Part shown: positions 11,523 through 22,287 of the stretch, in pieces
Layout: each line of letters opens with the position of its first letter
Numbering within the stretch: the stretch's first letter is position 1
Assembly: GCF_003286085.1 (NCBI RefSeq)
Contig: NW_020825298.1
Coordinates: 8,122,001 to 8,186,000, forward strand
Direction of reading: 5' to 3'
Length of the DNA stretch: 64,000 nucleotides
Source: Drosophila persimilis
Lineage: Eukaryota; Arthropoda; Insecta; Diptera; Drosophilidae
Translations under genes and position numbers: made by a program
The notes under the pieces: generated by a model
Seen by the model: the letters and a program-made list of their open reading frames with translations, nothing else
The model's database searches: none
What the model was told of the DNA's origin: nothing

Positions 11523-13151
11523 CGGCCGATACACCCCGATCATCACGCGGCCGGAGCGTGCTTCCGAAACTAGTTTCGACCGTCAGAGACATTCGTTGTT
11601 TGCAAAACCCCTGGCCAGACATGCGCCCAATTTCTTGTTTACGCCACAAGAGTTTTGCGTCAATGAAACGGGCCCACTTGCCACGCGGTCAGACGCCATA
11701 GAGAGACACCCGTAAAGAGCACACTCATTGATGGCCCAAACAATAACAAATAAAATGCAGGGGACTTCCACATAGCAGGGTACTTTCCCCAAAGGATAAA
11801 CAGGGGGAAATGCCGAATGCCTTGGCATTCGCCTTTGAAACATTCGCCACAAAGTGCTCATCTTCCACATCGGTTTAGGCCTTATATAAACTTTCCACAG
11901 GGATCTCTGAACGTCTTTCTAATGCGATCTCTGAAACCTGTCTTTTGGCTTTCTTTCTGAATGTCTGGCCACGTTTTTTAATTAGTTAGCCATGTGTCTG
12001 GATCAGCGGAATATTTTTCGGCAGACATATAAATATTGCGGCTATATAAGATTCCAGTCCGGTGCAACGTTTGACATTTAAAGGTGCCGGCTTAGACGGT
12101 CAAAGTCCGCACATATAGGGGTCTGGAATCCTAGCTGGTTCGACTTGTTTTAGGGGTTTTCAAAGGGGTTTAGAGATAGGGAATAGCCTTTTATTTTGAG
12201 AGAGAGAGGGATCATGAGACTTTTGGGAATCTGTAGATATAAGATCAAGAAAACATAATCCGAAAGGACTTTTAGAAGGGAGTATAGATCCTCCTCTATC
12301 CCATCCGAGTGCCCAAACTTATTCCACCCTTCTTGTGCTTGCTCTTACTTCCCCCCAAACATCATATAGATTCCAGCATAACTCAGATCGGTTGTCTATA
12401 TAGGTAAACAACAACAGATTAAAATACTATAAACTGGCAACTGGCTTTCGAGCTGTCTCGAATTGGCTGATGCAATGCAGGGGAGACTTTTCATAAGAAA
12501 TTTCTGTGTCGCATGATCAGCCCATCTACATATTCATTATACATATATTCATAAGCAGCTATCTGCATAGAAACGCCAGACAGGATAGGACCCACACGCT
12601 ACAAAGATCGGTTCTGCTAAGGACAGAACCTTCGGAGGGAAAGACCTTTGAGAGCTGCTGATCAAAAGGTAGTTGACTAGCCGGCCGGTCTCAATGATGA
12701 TCATTGTGTTCGAGGAGAGTCAACAGTGGGGCAGATACTACGTGAGCAGTAGCAGGTTCGGGGTTTTGGGGTATCTCCCATTGATACCCATTGCTTCGGA
12801 GAGGTTGCATGGTTGAGGCATTTGGAAAGCTGCCGGGTGTTACTCCGTTAAGAGGTAGCTGGCTGTCGTGCTACCCCTAGCTGTGTTCAGGTGACTTGTT
12901 TGCGAATGTTTCGCTGATAAAAACCAGTCTGGTTGATAACTCTCATTTGCATTGTGGTCGGAACGACGAACGGGTTCGTGCCGCCAGACTGAGGTCACCG
13001 GATGGGTGCTATTTGGGGGAGGGAGAGTGGCTGGGCTTTCGGCCTGCAGCTGCCACTGGCGGCTACCCAGAACGCAGTGACGCAGTTCCTCCAGCAGACT
13101 CCAGACAGTGCACTCACACCGATCGATGTGATCGCGCTGGAGCGTGGATCG
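11523..13151. other. Shared upstream region between divergent loci A and B
   Basis: About 1.6 kb separating the two TATA boxes, so it probably holds enhancers of both loci. It contains one further TATA-like site (TATATAAG near 12043, plus strand) with no gene obvious downstream, a short GA run near 12203 and a CAGCTG E-box near 13046. No coding region recognised. Confidence 0.5.
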
Positions 13152-13189
13152 TATTTAAACCAGTTGCGGTACGCGCTCGAGTCTCAGTA
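13152..13189 (+). promoter_or_regulatory. Core promoter of locus B: TATA-like box plus initiator
   Basis: TATTTAAA at 13152-13159 and TCAGTA initiator at 13184-13189, with the start A at 13186, 34 bases from the first T of the box. This gives a 109-nt leader before the ATG at 13295, with a three-codon upstream ORF at 13267-13278. Confidence 0.6.
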
Positions 13190-13294
13190 GAAAGTCCAAC
13201 AGCAAGACGAGCGGTGCAGTTTTTTGTGTGTGTGGATCAGGAGCGGCTAAATTTCTTTCCTTTCCAATGTGCAAGTAGCAAAAGTTCTGTGTCA

Positions 13295-13515
13295 ATGCCA
13301 AAAATTACTAGAACGGATTCCAAACAGAAATTGTTCAAACAATCAAGGTAACTAGCATTTGAATGAAATGGCTGGATGGTCCTTTGTCATTGAGGCCTCG
13401 ACTTCTCTTCAACAGATTAGGCAAGTGTCTGTCGTCCAGGAAAGGATCTCGAACGGGCAATTCGGGCAACAACAAGGAACTCAAAGTGCTCACCCTGCTG
13501 CAGTCTGTGCCGTGA
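13295..13515 (+). CDS. Locus B, proximal ORF: 50-residue basic peptide, spliced
   Basis: Exons 13295-13347 and 13416-13515, joined across a 68-bp intron (donor AAG/GTAACT, acceptor TTCAACAG/A). The ATG context is TGTCAATG; the product starts MPKITRTDSKQKLFKQ and ends KVLTLLQSVP. It is strongly basic and serine-rich, with no signal peptide or membrane segment. The same intron, phase and sequence blocks occur in the proximal ORF of locus A. Conservation stops at the TGA (13513-13515). The distal ORF begins 67 nt later in another frame, so simple readthrough cannot join the two in this copy. I do not recognise the family. Confidence 0.8.
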
Positions 13516-13582
13516 ATCAGGAGCCGTCTACCCCTCAATCTCTACGCATTTGAAGGCGCACATTTGGCAGGAATCTTCGAAA

Positions 13583-13819
13583 ATGGTCTACACCGAGCGT
13601 ACCGACAAGTGCACCACCAGCACCAAGGACAATCACTCCAGCAAGGGGCAAGGGTCCGGGAGCTCCCGCTCCCGCTCTTCGTCGCAATCGCAGGGCAGCA
13701 GCAAGCCCAGCCACAGCTCGGGCGCCTGGAGCAGTCAGGCCTCCAGTTCGGACAAATGGAAGTACAACAATATGGTCCAGAACGATCGCGAGCAGTTCAA
13801 TGGCATGCACTTCTCCTAG
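13583..13819 (+). CDS. Locus B, distal ORF: 78-residue Ser-rich protein with KYNNM...REQFN...HF tail
   Basis: Single-exon ORF with ATG at 13583 in an ideal context (GAAAATG). It begins MVYTERTDKC, runs through a serine-rich low-complexity middle (SSRSRSSSQSQGSS) and ends KWKYNNMVQNDREQFNGMHF plus Ser. Start and end match the distal ORF of locus A; the middle has diverged. The Ser/Gln/Gly bias suggests a disordered chain ending in a short conserved helix or binding motif. No enzyme motif. Expected on the same mRNA as the ORF at 13295-13515, since I see no separate promoter between them. Function unknown. Confidence 0.82.
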   Translation: MVYTERTDKCTTSTKDNHSSKGQGSGSSRSRSSSQSQGSSKPSHSSGAWSSQASSSDKWKYNNMVQNDREQFNGMHFS

Positions 13820-13947
13820 GCAGGGGGGAGGGACCAAAGGGACCTTCTAAGGACTAGTTGTAGTACACTTTTAATGGACTTAAGTATTGCTATGTGATAC
13901 GCGAAAAAAAGGCAACAAATAATCTAAATTCCAATTGGAGAACAAAA

Positions 13948-13953
13948 ATTAAA
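13948..13953 (+). terminator. Probable polyadenylation signal of locus B
   Basis: ATTAAA, the commonest variant hexamer, about 130 bases after the distal stop in an A-rich stretch. No AATAAA was found nearby. Confidence 0.4.
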
Positions 13954-15243
13954 AAAACAACAAAAGATGCGCCAGAAAAGGACACAGGTTTATGAAATCC
14001 AGGAAGCCACCTTTCAAGCCTCCCCCATCCATCCGCCCATACCGCCTTTGACCTTGCCACTTGACTTATGCCATCGCATATATTAGTGTCTATAACATTT
14101 GCATGAATTGCGGCTATTAGCGCGATTGGGAGCCAACCACCCTCTACAAGCCTGGAAGGGAGTGCTGCACTTAATCGACATTAGCCACGCTTATTTGACA
14201 GCCTCAATATGCGCCCTCGTCCTCGGGCTCGGGCTCGTCCTCGTCCTCGACCGAACCCAGGCAGGACTCTTGCAATATTGATGATGTCTGGCGTCTCGCT
14301 TGGCGGACGCGTGTCCTGCGCTGGGGAACAAGTGTATCTCTGAGTGCAGGACCGCAGGACGACGTCCGGTTTTCGTTACGGAGTGCGAAATTTTTATAAT
14401 TTTTCAATTGTATTGTATTGGGCAGGGCCCAAGCAGGAAGTTCCCTTTTTCGGGATGCTGCGGTTGTCCTTTGCCTTGACGCACGACCGAGCAGGGCAGG
14501 ACACGTGGCGGCGCTGGCTATTAGGAAAAAAACGATTTCCTTGACGGCGCTAATAGAAATCTTTCCTTCTTCCATCCCTTGGGCCAGCCAACCGTATCCT
14601 TTTCGGCTGTGTGGGATCCTGGAGCTGTCAATGTGCGACACTTGATGTCTGTGTTGTGCGCTCCATCTAATTTAAGGCCTGGCCCCCACCTCCCCCCACC
14701 CCCCCTGGGTGGTGGTGGGCTGTCTGTGTGTTTGGCCTTGTAATTACTTTGTTTCCTAGCGCCAGGCGGTCCTTGTGCTTCGCAAGATTCCTTGTCACTT
14801 TTGGTGTGCGATGCAATTAAAACCGCACGGCAGGTGTCCTTTGAACTTTGCTATAAAACGTCTCCCCGTCCCCCTCTCTATATGGAATGTGTCACTTGCA
14901 AGGCTTCCCGAAACGGGACAACGCTCTTTCTGATCTATCCCGGCGACAGAAGCAATTATCACGTCATTATCACAGAAAACCCACAAAAATGTTCGCTTTC
15001 CTTTGGGTTTTGTTTTCCCGTTTTCCTTTTCCCTCCACAGCACGTGCCCTGCCTGCCCTCTGCAGCTTATGAGGATGGTCAAGGCAGAGACTTGGCCTGG
15101 CCCTCTATCAGGCAGCCAGAAAAACTGATTTCCGCTGAAAGACAACCCTCATGAACCACCGCCTCCTCCTTCTTCGGCATCTGATGGTATATGTCACAGT
15201 GGCACGTTGGAAAATTATGAATAATATCCGTAACTTCGGGCTA

Positions 15244-15268
15244 GACACACACACACACACACACACAG
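15244..15268 (+). repeat. CA microsatellite
   Basis: Perfect CA units followed by a CAGACAGAGA tail. Confidence 0.85.
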
Positions 15269-15606
15269 ACACAGACAGAGAGAGAGATGTTGAGATATTC
15301 CAAGCAGCTTGCAGTGAAAAATCGAGGCGGCACTCCACTCCACTCCACTCTACTCTCCTCTAAGTTGATTGCTGTGTGGGGCGTGCCGTCAGATACAACT
15401 TCCGACGACATCCGACAGATGTTTCTACTGAGGCTGGCAGGGCGAGAGAGGGTAGAGGGCAGGGGCAGGGGCAGGGACTCACAGGAGTTGCGCCCGCTTG
15501 CAAAACAATTGTCGGCAAATTTCACGTCGCGGATGTCTCCGCCAGCAAACAGCATTCGAATTATATTTGAATGTACTCGAACCCTGTGTAGAACGACGAC
15601 GACGTC

Positions 15607-15635
15607 GAGGAGGAGGAGGAGGAGGAGGAGGAGGA
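15607..15635 (+). repeat. GAG trinucleotide run
   Basis: About nine GAG units, passing into GACGATGA. Not part of a recognised coding exon. Confidence 0.8.
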
Positions 15636-16043
15636 TGACGATGATAATGTACGGGCGTTGACATTTGCCAAAAGGTGTTTTGGTGTTTTTGGGTTCCTGT
15701 TTGGCACATGACAATGTCATTGCCACATGGCAGACACAGATCTGAGCTCCTGGGCTCTGCGGCAAGGTGTGACACTGAAAATTGATTGCCCTGGGTAAGG
15801 GCGGGCAATGGAAGGGCGTTCAATGCATGATATTTGATCATATTGAATGCAGAGACGATATGTGGGTAGATACAAAGTGAATGGTATTCAATAATAGGCA
15901 AAATATTCTATCCAAATTGAATAAATGAAGGATCAATGATCATCGAATGAAACATCCATCAGAACTGAAGCAATCTGCATGATTTTTATAGTAATATGTT
16001 ACTTCTGTTATATACAAAAATCGCTGGGAGTTGAGTATTCTCT

Positions 16044-17205
16044 TTGGGTTTTTATACCCGATACTCAAAATGAGTATTGGGGTATATTAGATTTGTGGTG
16101 AAAATGGATGTGTGTAACGTCCTGAAGGAATCGTTTCCGACCCCATAAAGTATATATATTCTTGATCAGCATCAATAGCCGAGTCGATTGAGCCATGTCT
16201 GTCTGTCCGTCCGTCCGTCTGTCCGTCCGTCCGTCTGTCCGTCTGTCCGTCTGTCCGTCTGTCCGTCCCCTTCAGCGCCTAATGCTCAAAGACTATAAGA
16301 GCCAGAGCAACGATGTTTTGGATCCAGACTTCTGTGATATGTCACTGCTACAAAAATATTTCAAAACTTTGCCCCGCCCACTTCCGCCCCCACAAAGGGT
16401 GAAAATCTGTGGCATCCATAATTTTAAAGATAAGATAAAACCAAAAACGCAGAATCGTAGAGAATGACCATATCTTATACACTGCGGAATCTGAATTGGA
16501 TCGTATTATTATTATAGCCAGCATCAAGAAAACAATTTCATTTTTTCTCGCCCTGTCTCTCTCTAACACACACGTAGTATAGGCGGCTTTGCTTAGAGTA
16601 AAACATTAGCGCCTAGATCTCAGAGACTATAAAAGCTAGAGAAACCAAATTTGGTATCCACACTCCTAATATATCGGACCGAGACGAGTTTGTTTCAAAA
16701 TTTCGCCACACCCCCTTCCGCCCCCGCAAAGAATGCAAATCTGGGGATATTCACAAATCTCAGAGACTATTAAAGCTAGAGTAACCAAATTTGGTATCCG
16801 CACTTCTGTTAGATCTCACTATAAAACGTATATCTTAAAATTTCGCCCCACCCCCGTCCGCCCCCACAAAGGACGAAAATCTGTTGCATCCACAATATTG
16901 CAGATTCGAGAAAACTAAAAACGCAGAATCATAGATACCGACCATATCTATCAGATTGCTGAATCTGGATCAGATCAGATCATTTTTATAGCGAAAGGAA
17001 ACAAATCAATTTGCAGTGGCTACGCAGCGCGTGACGTCACGCTCAGACTGATTTTCTGTCTCTCTCGCACGCACTCTTTGTCGTGTCGTTAAATATTAGC
17101 GGCGTCTGCCGGAGGAGAGCCATACTGACTTAGTATCGGGTATAACCGTAGAGTTGCGGTGTCCGCAGCAACTCACAACGTTCCCCCTCGTTTATAGAAT
17201 ACTTT
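16044..17205 (+). mobile_element. Interspersed repeat of the DINE-1/Helitron-like type
   Basis: Bounded by a 13-bp inverted pair: TATACCCGATACT at 16053-16065 and its exact reverse complement at 17132-17144. The left part holds the block 'CGTTTCCGACCCCATAAAGTATATATATTCTTGATCAGCATC', typical of repeats dispersed in Drosophila genomes, followed by a GTCC/GTCT repeat. The right part ends with the 'GAGTTGCGGTGTCCGCAGCAACTCACAACG' block I know from obscura-group repeats. In between, a module starting CTC-A-AGACTAT occurs three times in diverged form (about 16285, 16619 and 16759), each with 'TTCCGCCCCC.CAAAG' downstream. No transposase frame, so non-autonomous. The boundaries are approximate and the family name is from memory. 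Confidence 0.72.
16194..16267 (+). repeat. GTCC/GTCT tetranucleotide tandem repeat
   Basis: About 18 units mixing GTCC and GTCT inside the interspersed repeat. Such an internal microsatellite is characteristic of this kind of element. Confidence 0.9.
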
Positions 17206-18033
17206 AGTTACGGGTTAATCATCGTATAAAGAATACAAAAACATTCCTAAATCATGTTCAATTTCCATCCCCTTAAGTACTCAACAAAAAGCTTTATGGA
17301 TCTTGCATAATGTTCTTTAGGTTGGTAGTGGAATCGGTCCATTTGGAGGAGGATCGAAAAGCGGATTCCCACTTCAAGGTGGCTTAAATAAAATAGCCTT
17401 TAAGCAGTGGTTGTTGGGGTTCTTCGAATGAGATTTTCCTACAATCAATCAAGTAAATCCATAATATATCTAGAGTCTCTTTGAGGACTCTTTTATTTAA
17501 GTGAAGTAAAGATTTGAGTGGTTTGTCAAGTCAATCAGGTCTTGTAAATCGTATGTATCTCTATCATTCCTGATTTTATGTCTATTGCTGGGTAATCTGA
17601 GCCAAGTTTCGTCGCACTGATGGATCTGCACTCGCAAATGGAGGCCTGAATCTGCTGTCGATGCTGGTGCTGGTGGATTGAATAAATATTCTTCTATTAA
17701 TATTTAGATATGATATTCGATCAGCCTTAGTGGATAGTTGTGGGCAGATATGCAGATCCCCGAACCCATATCATGTCAATCAAGTGCTCTTCTACTCAGA
17801 GTCCTCGTTTTTCCATCCCAGCATTATTATTAGGGATTTGCATACATCATATTTCACGCTTCTTATATCGGATAACCTTCCATTAATATATGCAAATGCC
17901 GCCATCAAATCCAAATCTATCACGGGGGAATATAATTTACAAAATATGCCAAACATTTGACCAAACAAAAGGTGGCAATTACACAAAAAACACAGAACGC
18001 AGAACAGAGAAAAATTCCATTCAATCTGGGAGG

Positions 18034-18037
<4 letters not shown>

Positions 18038-18068
<31 letters not shown>
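18038..18068 (+). repeat. GA microsatellite
   Basis: About fifteen uninterrupted GA units. Confidence 0.85.
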
Positions 18069-18071
<3 letters not shown>

Positions 18072-19453
18072 GCGGAGAGGGAGATTTGTAAAATTGTGAA
18101 TCAAAAGCAACCAACTCCCCTCTCTCTCTCTCTCTCGCACTCCCTTCCTCCTCCCTCCCCCCTCCTCCTCCTCAGTTTTGTTGTTTTTCAGCCGCCATTT
18201 CTGGCCGACCTCTGATCGACAGCTGTCATGAATGACAATTGGATTGGCAGAAGCGGTACGGAACGGGACGGTACGGGGTCCCGGAGTCTGAGGCTGCTGC
18301 CTCTGTTCCACCATCGGATTCGGATTCCGATTCAGATTCTTATAAAATATGCAATAAAAATTTGAAACCCCCGTAATGATTGCCAGTATTTATAGATTTC
18401 CAGAATGCTACGGCTGCTGCTGCGGCGGCGAGGTCATCAAAATGAAAACAACCAAATCGACATGGAAATTGAAACAATGGCGAGGCGAGTCGCAATTGAT
18501 GCCCCCGGGGGAGATGGCGGATGGCGGCTGGCGGGGGGGGAGTGGAGTGCCAGCTCAAGTGGAGTGCCAGCCGAGGAGTGTGGAATATGGAGTACATGGA
18601 GTGTGGTGTGTGGAAGGCACTTGAGTAAAACGCAGAACTGCGGTTGCTTTTTTGTGGGTCGAGACAGAAGAAAATGTAGAGGGAGAGGGAGCCAGGGCTG
18701 AAGTGGGGGTGTGGGGAAAGTGTGCAGCAAGGGGAGCAAGGGCAGCTAAGTAGTAGTGGCTCTACAGATTATCTGATAATTTAAAGAAGGAAGAAGGTCT
18801 CCCGGCTCCGAACCCATTCTGGCAAAGAGGTTATACAAATCGGAAGAATAAATATATACTGCCTCAAGTTTCCCGCTCTTTTTGGTTCCCGTTTGTTTCT
18901 CTATAAAGCCCATACGAAGTTTCTGTAGAGTATACATTTTTTATATATTTTATTTGGTGGTTTTTTTGTATTCCTTTAAAGAAAATCAATGTTCCAGTAA
19001 ATGGTAGAACTAAGATCTCAGTCTTAGCATTGGCTATCCCTCCTCCCATAATTTCCAAATATTCCGATCTCTCTTAGGTGATTCATCGAGCCTCTATGGC
19101 TGCACCCAAACTCCATCACCAACTCCATCTCTCTCCCATCGATGGCTGCTGTCGTTTGTGAACCACATTTTGCATGTTTTCATACACACGAAACCACATG
19201 TCGAGAGAGTGGGGTGGGGGGTCGGGAATGGGAGCGGAGAGGAGCGGAGAGGAGTGCAAAACCTTTAAATGCAATTACGGTTCATGTGCACGGAGCTCGT
19301 CACAAAACGCCAATGATATGCTTTCGAGTGTCTTTTGTTGTGGCTTAAATACATAACCAGGGTAGGTAGCTCCCGGCCCACTCCCCCAGCCCTTCTGCCC
19401 ATTCAGCGCGCCAAAAAAAGCTGTGACGAAGCTTGCCATTCGTCGAATCGGGT

Positions 19454-19489
19454 GGTGTGTGTGTGTGTGTGTGTGTGCGTGTGTGTGTG
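19454..19489 (+). repeat. GT microsatellite
   Basis: About seventeen GT units with one GC interruption. Confidence 0.85.
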
Positions 19490-22287
19490 CCCTTGTGGCA
19501 TATGCATCGCTCCACAATCGCATCATTTTGAGCAATTAAGTGTGTATTATCCGTTGCCGTGGCCACTGTCAAAGGGCCTTGAAAGCAACTTCAAAAACCC
19601 GAACCAGGCGACCCATCAGAGAGAGGTCCTGGCCTGCCCCTGCCCCTGCCACCGGAAGTACATTGAATATATGTATGTACCCATGTATATGTGTGTACAT
19701 ATGCATCTGGTTGAGTGCGTGTGGCATGTAGTGCCCACCTCCCTCTCCTTGCGTGCTTTTCAGCCGCAAATTGTGCATTTATGTCGACAATGGCGGGCCA
19801 TCAACAAAGCATCGGGATGGGCCACAGAATGGGATATAGGATATGCCATGTACTCGCTCATGGGATGCACTGAGTCGCCGAGTCCTCACGGCTTGTATTG
19901 TGATGCCTACTTTTACTTTTGTTCCGCCATGTTGGTCCTCCTGCCAGGAGGCTGGCTAGAGGCGTACTGCTGTCAAGTCTATGGCGAGAGTAGGACCCCT
20001 CCGGGGGTTGACCCCGCAAGCGGAGATGGCGGGGAGTCGGGAGTGCTACTGTACTGCTGCATATCGCTGCAATTTACTTCTTGAGGGTCCCAAGGGAAAA
20101 GTCTGAGAAAAACTCTGATTACGGGGGAGATGCTCTTCATCTGAATTCGAGAAAGAAGTAGGTAGATATATGGAGGATATATGTATATGGAGGATACTAA
20201 TAGCCAAACGAGTCTTTTTTTTTATTTTTCAGGTATATATTTTTGCTGGGTAAACTTTTAAGACACATTTCAAACTTCTTCTTGGCTTTGGCCCCAATGA
20301 TTTCTCCTTCACTTTATGGCCCTGTCCCTTGGGCTGTCACAAACAAGTGCGGCTAGCCAGTGCCACGCCCACCAGAAGCCAAGTGTTACCCCCACTCCCC
20401 CAATGTCTTCTGGCCGCTGTCGCTGGCCAATTTAAAATTCAATTTAATTTCAATTGATATTGGAAAATCTTTTCAGCGCCACTTCCTAGACGTCCTGCCA
20501 TGTAGGAATCCTCTCACACGCAGCGGGGAAGCCCCATTAACAGTGGAGAGTTGGGAACGGACCCTCGACTTTGTGGTTGCCAAATGGCGACACCACTCGG
20601 CGGAAAGGTGGGAAAACTCAAAAGCAATTACATAACAGATTTCCTTACTTTTTCCTTGCCCTGGCACTCAAAGAGCAAGAAACTTTGTGGACAAATGGAA
20701 TGCGGGGGCTTCTGAAACCAGACAGAGAATCCCAAGAACAATAAATTATGCACAGGACATGAAAGACAGCAACCTGAACAGCAACCATAACAACACCACT
20801 TTGGATGCTGGATGGGAACAAACCGAAGCCGAATCCGAATCCGAATCGCAACCCTCCTGCGATAACACTAATTGCCCCGAAGGGCAAGGCTGGCAAGGTT
20901 GGTCCTGTCCTGAAAATGTCCTCGGGCAGCAGATTGTTTTCCCCGCAGATCCGCAAGTGTTTTCTTAGCAACGTCGTTACCCCAGCCGGGGGGCCAGACA
21001 CTCGACCAGATTTCCTACACGTTCCGGCAATCTCATAAATAAAAGCAAAATTTCATTAAGACAAATTATTGTCTATCAATATGTTGCCACGCACACAACC
21101 TGATGAACGATGGGAGAGAAGCCTCGAACTCTCGAAATGTTGCTCATTTGCTGGGCTGTTGTGGGCCCTTCACCCTGCCCACCCCCCTCACCGATGGATT
21201 CGTATTTGTATGTTGATGTAATAATATTTGCGGCTCATAATTGCATAAATTTTTAAAGCGAAACGCGTTCCCGGGCCGGGCCTTGTGCCTTGTGCAACCT
21301 GCTGCAATCCCTCGCATTGTTCTCTGCCCTTCAGTTCCGTTCCGTTCAGTTTAGTTGAGGTTGCGGTTCAGTTTGGTTTGGTTTTGGGTTAAATACGTAG
21401 AAATTAAATTAAATATGCCCGCGGTTAAATGTGCTGGCAGGTACACAAAAGGATTCCCAGACTAGGCCTAGGCTTTAAATCCAATTAGGATGTTCCATCG
21501 GTGGACGTGCCCCCGCAGGTGCTAAGTATGTGTGTTTTCAAGGCGCGTGCTTAGGGTCCCAGGTCGCCGGTCTCCGGTCCTGGGAAAGGAAATCGTAGGC
21601 TAGATAGAAAGACTTCTCTCTCAACCTAAATGTTATGAGCGCATAAATTAACATTTTTCCAACTATGCGGCTGTCAGAGAGTTCATCGATTTTCTCGCTT
21701 CGAAATCGAAGAAATTTCTCCCCCCCCCCCCACACCCCACACCCAGAACTTCTTCGGGAATAGAACAAATCGAGTGTGAAATTCGATAAGTGGCATTGTC
21801 TGAGAGCGGAGCCCGAACACGAACTTCCACTTCGGTGTCGATGGCGGCGGCAGAGTCTCTTGTGTTTATGGACCCCGGACCACGGACCCCGGGCACCGGG
21901 ACCCCAAAAACGAAATAAGAAAACTATTACGCAAGAATTATGAATCGCGCTTCAGTTTATGTGACTTTTACGATGGCAATTGAAATTTGTTTCTTGTTCT
22001 CATAAAACGAAAGTCCCTAAAGTTTTGATTCATGTGCCTTAAGTGGCTGTGGAGGACAGTTTTTCGGAGCCCCTGCACTTGACACTCGCTTGGGTGTGGT
22101 CTCTATTATAATTATAATTATAAGTATTTTGTAAATATTCGATGAGTATGCGGATGAGTATGCGATGACTATGGGATTATTGGAAGATTTTTCTGTACAT
22201 ATTTATTTGGTGTTTTATCCTAGGGCTACAAGATATAATATTTACTATAACATTTCGTGATAGATTTATTTTATTTTATATTTTAGT

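Larger units (their letters stand above)
13954..16043. other. Intergenic DNA, no gene recognised
   Basis: About 2.1 kb after locus B. It carries a CA repeat at 15244-15268, a CACTC run at 15331-15352 and a GAG-trinucleotide run at 15607-15635. Short open frames on both strands come from these repeats and show no family resemblance. Confidence 0.55.
17206..22287. other. Intergenic DNA, no gene recognised
   Basis: About 5 kb between two mobile elements. Simple repeats include GA (18038-18068), CT (18119-18136) and GT (19454-19489). Long frames at 19335-20084 and on the minus strand at 20645-21001 have no family resemblance and run through repeats. No RNA gene seen. Confidence 0.55.

Noticed and set aside
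16195..16467. 90-codon frame starting MSVCPSVRLSVRPSVR
   Set aside because: It is the translated GTCC/GTCT repeat inside the interspersed element.
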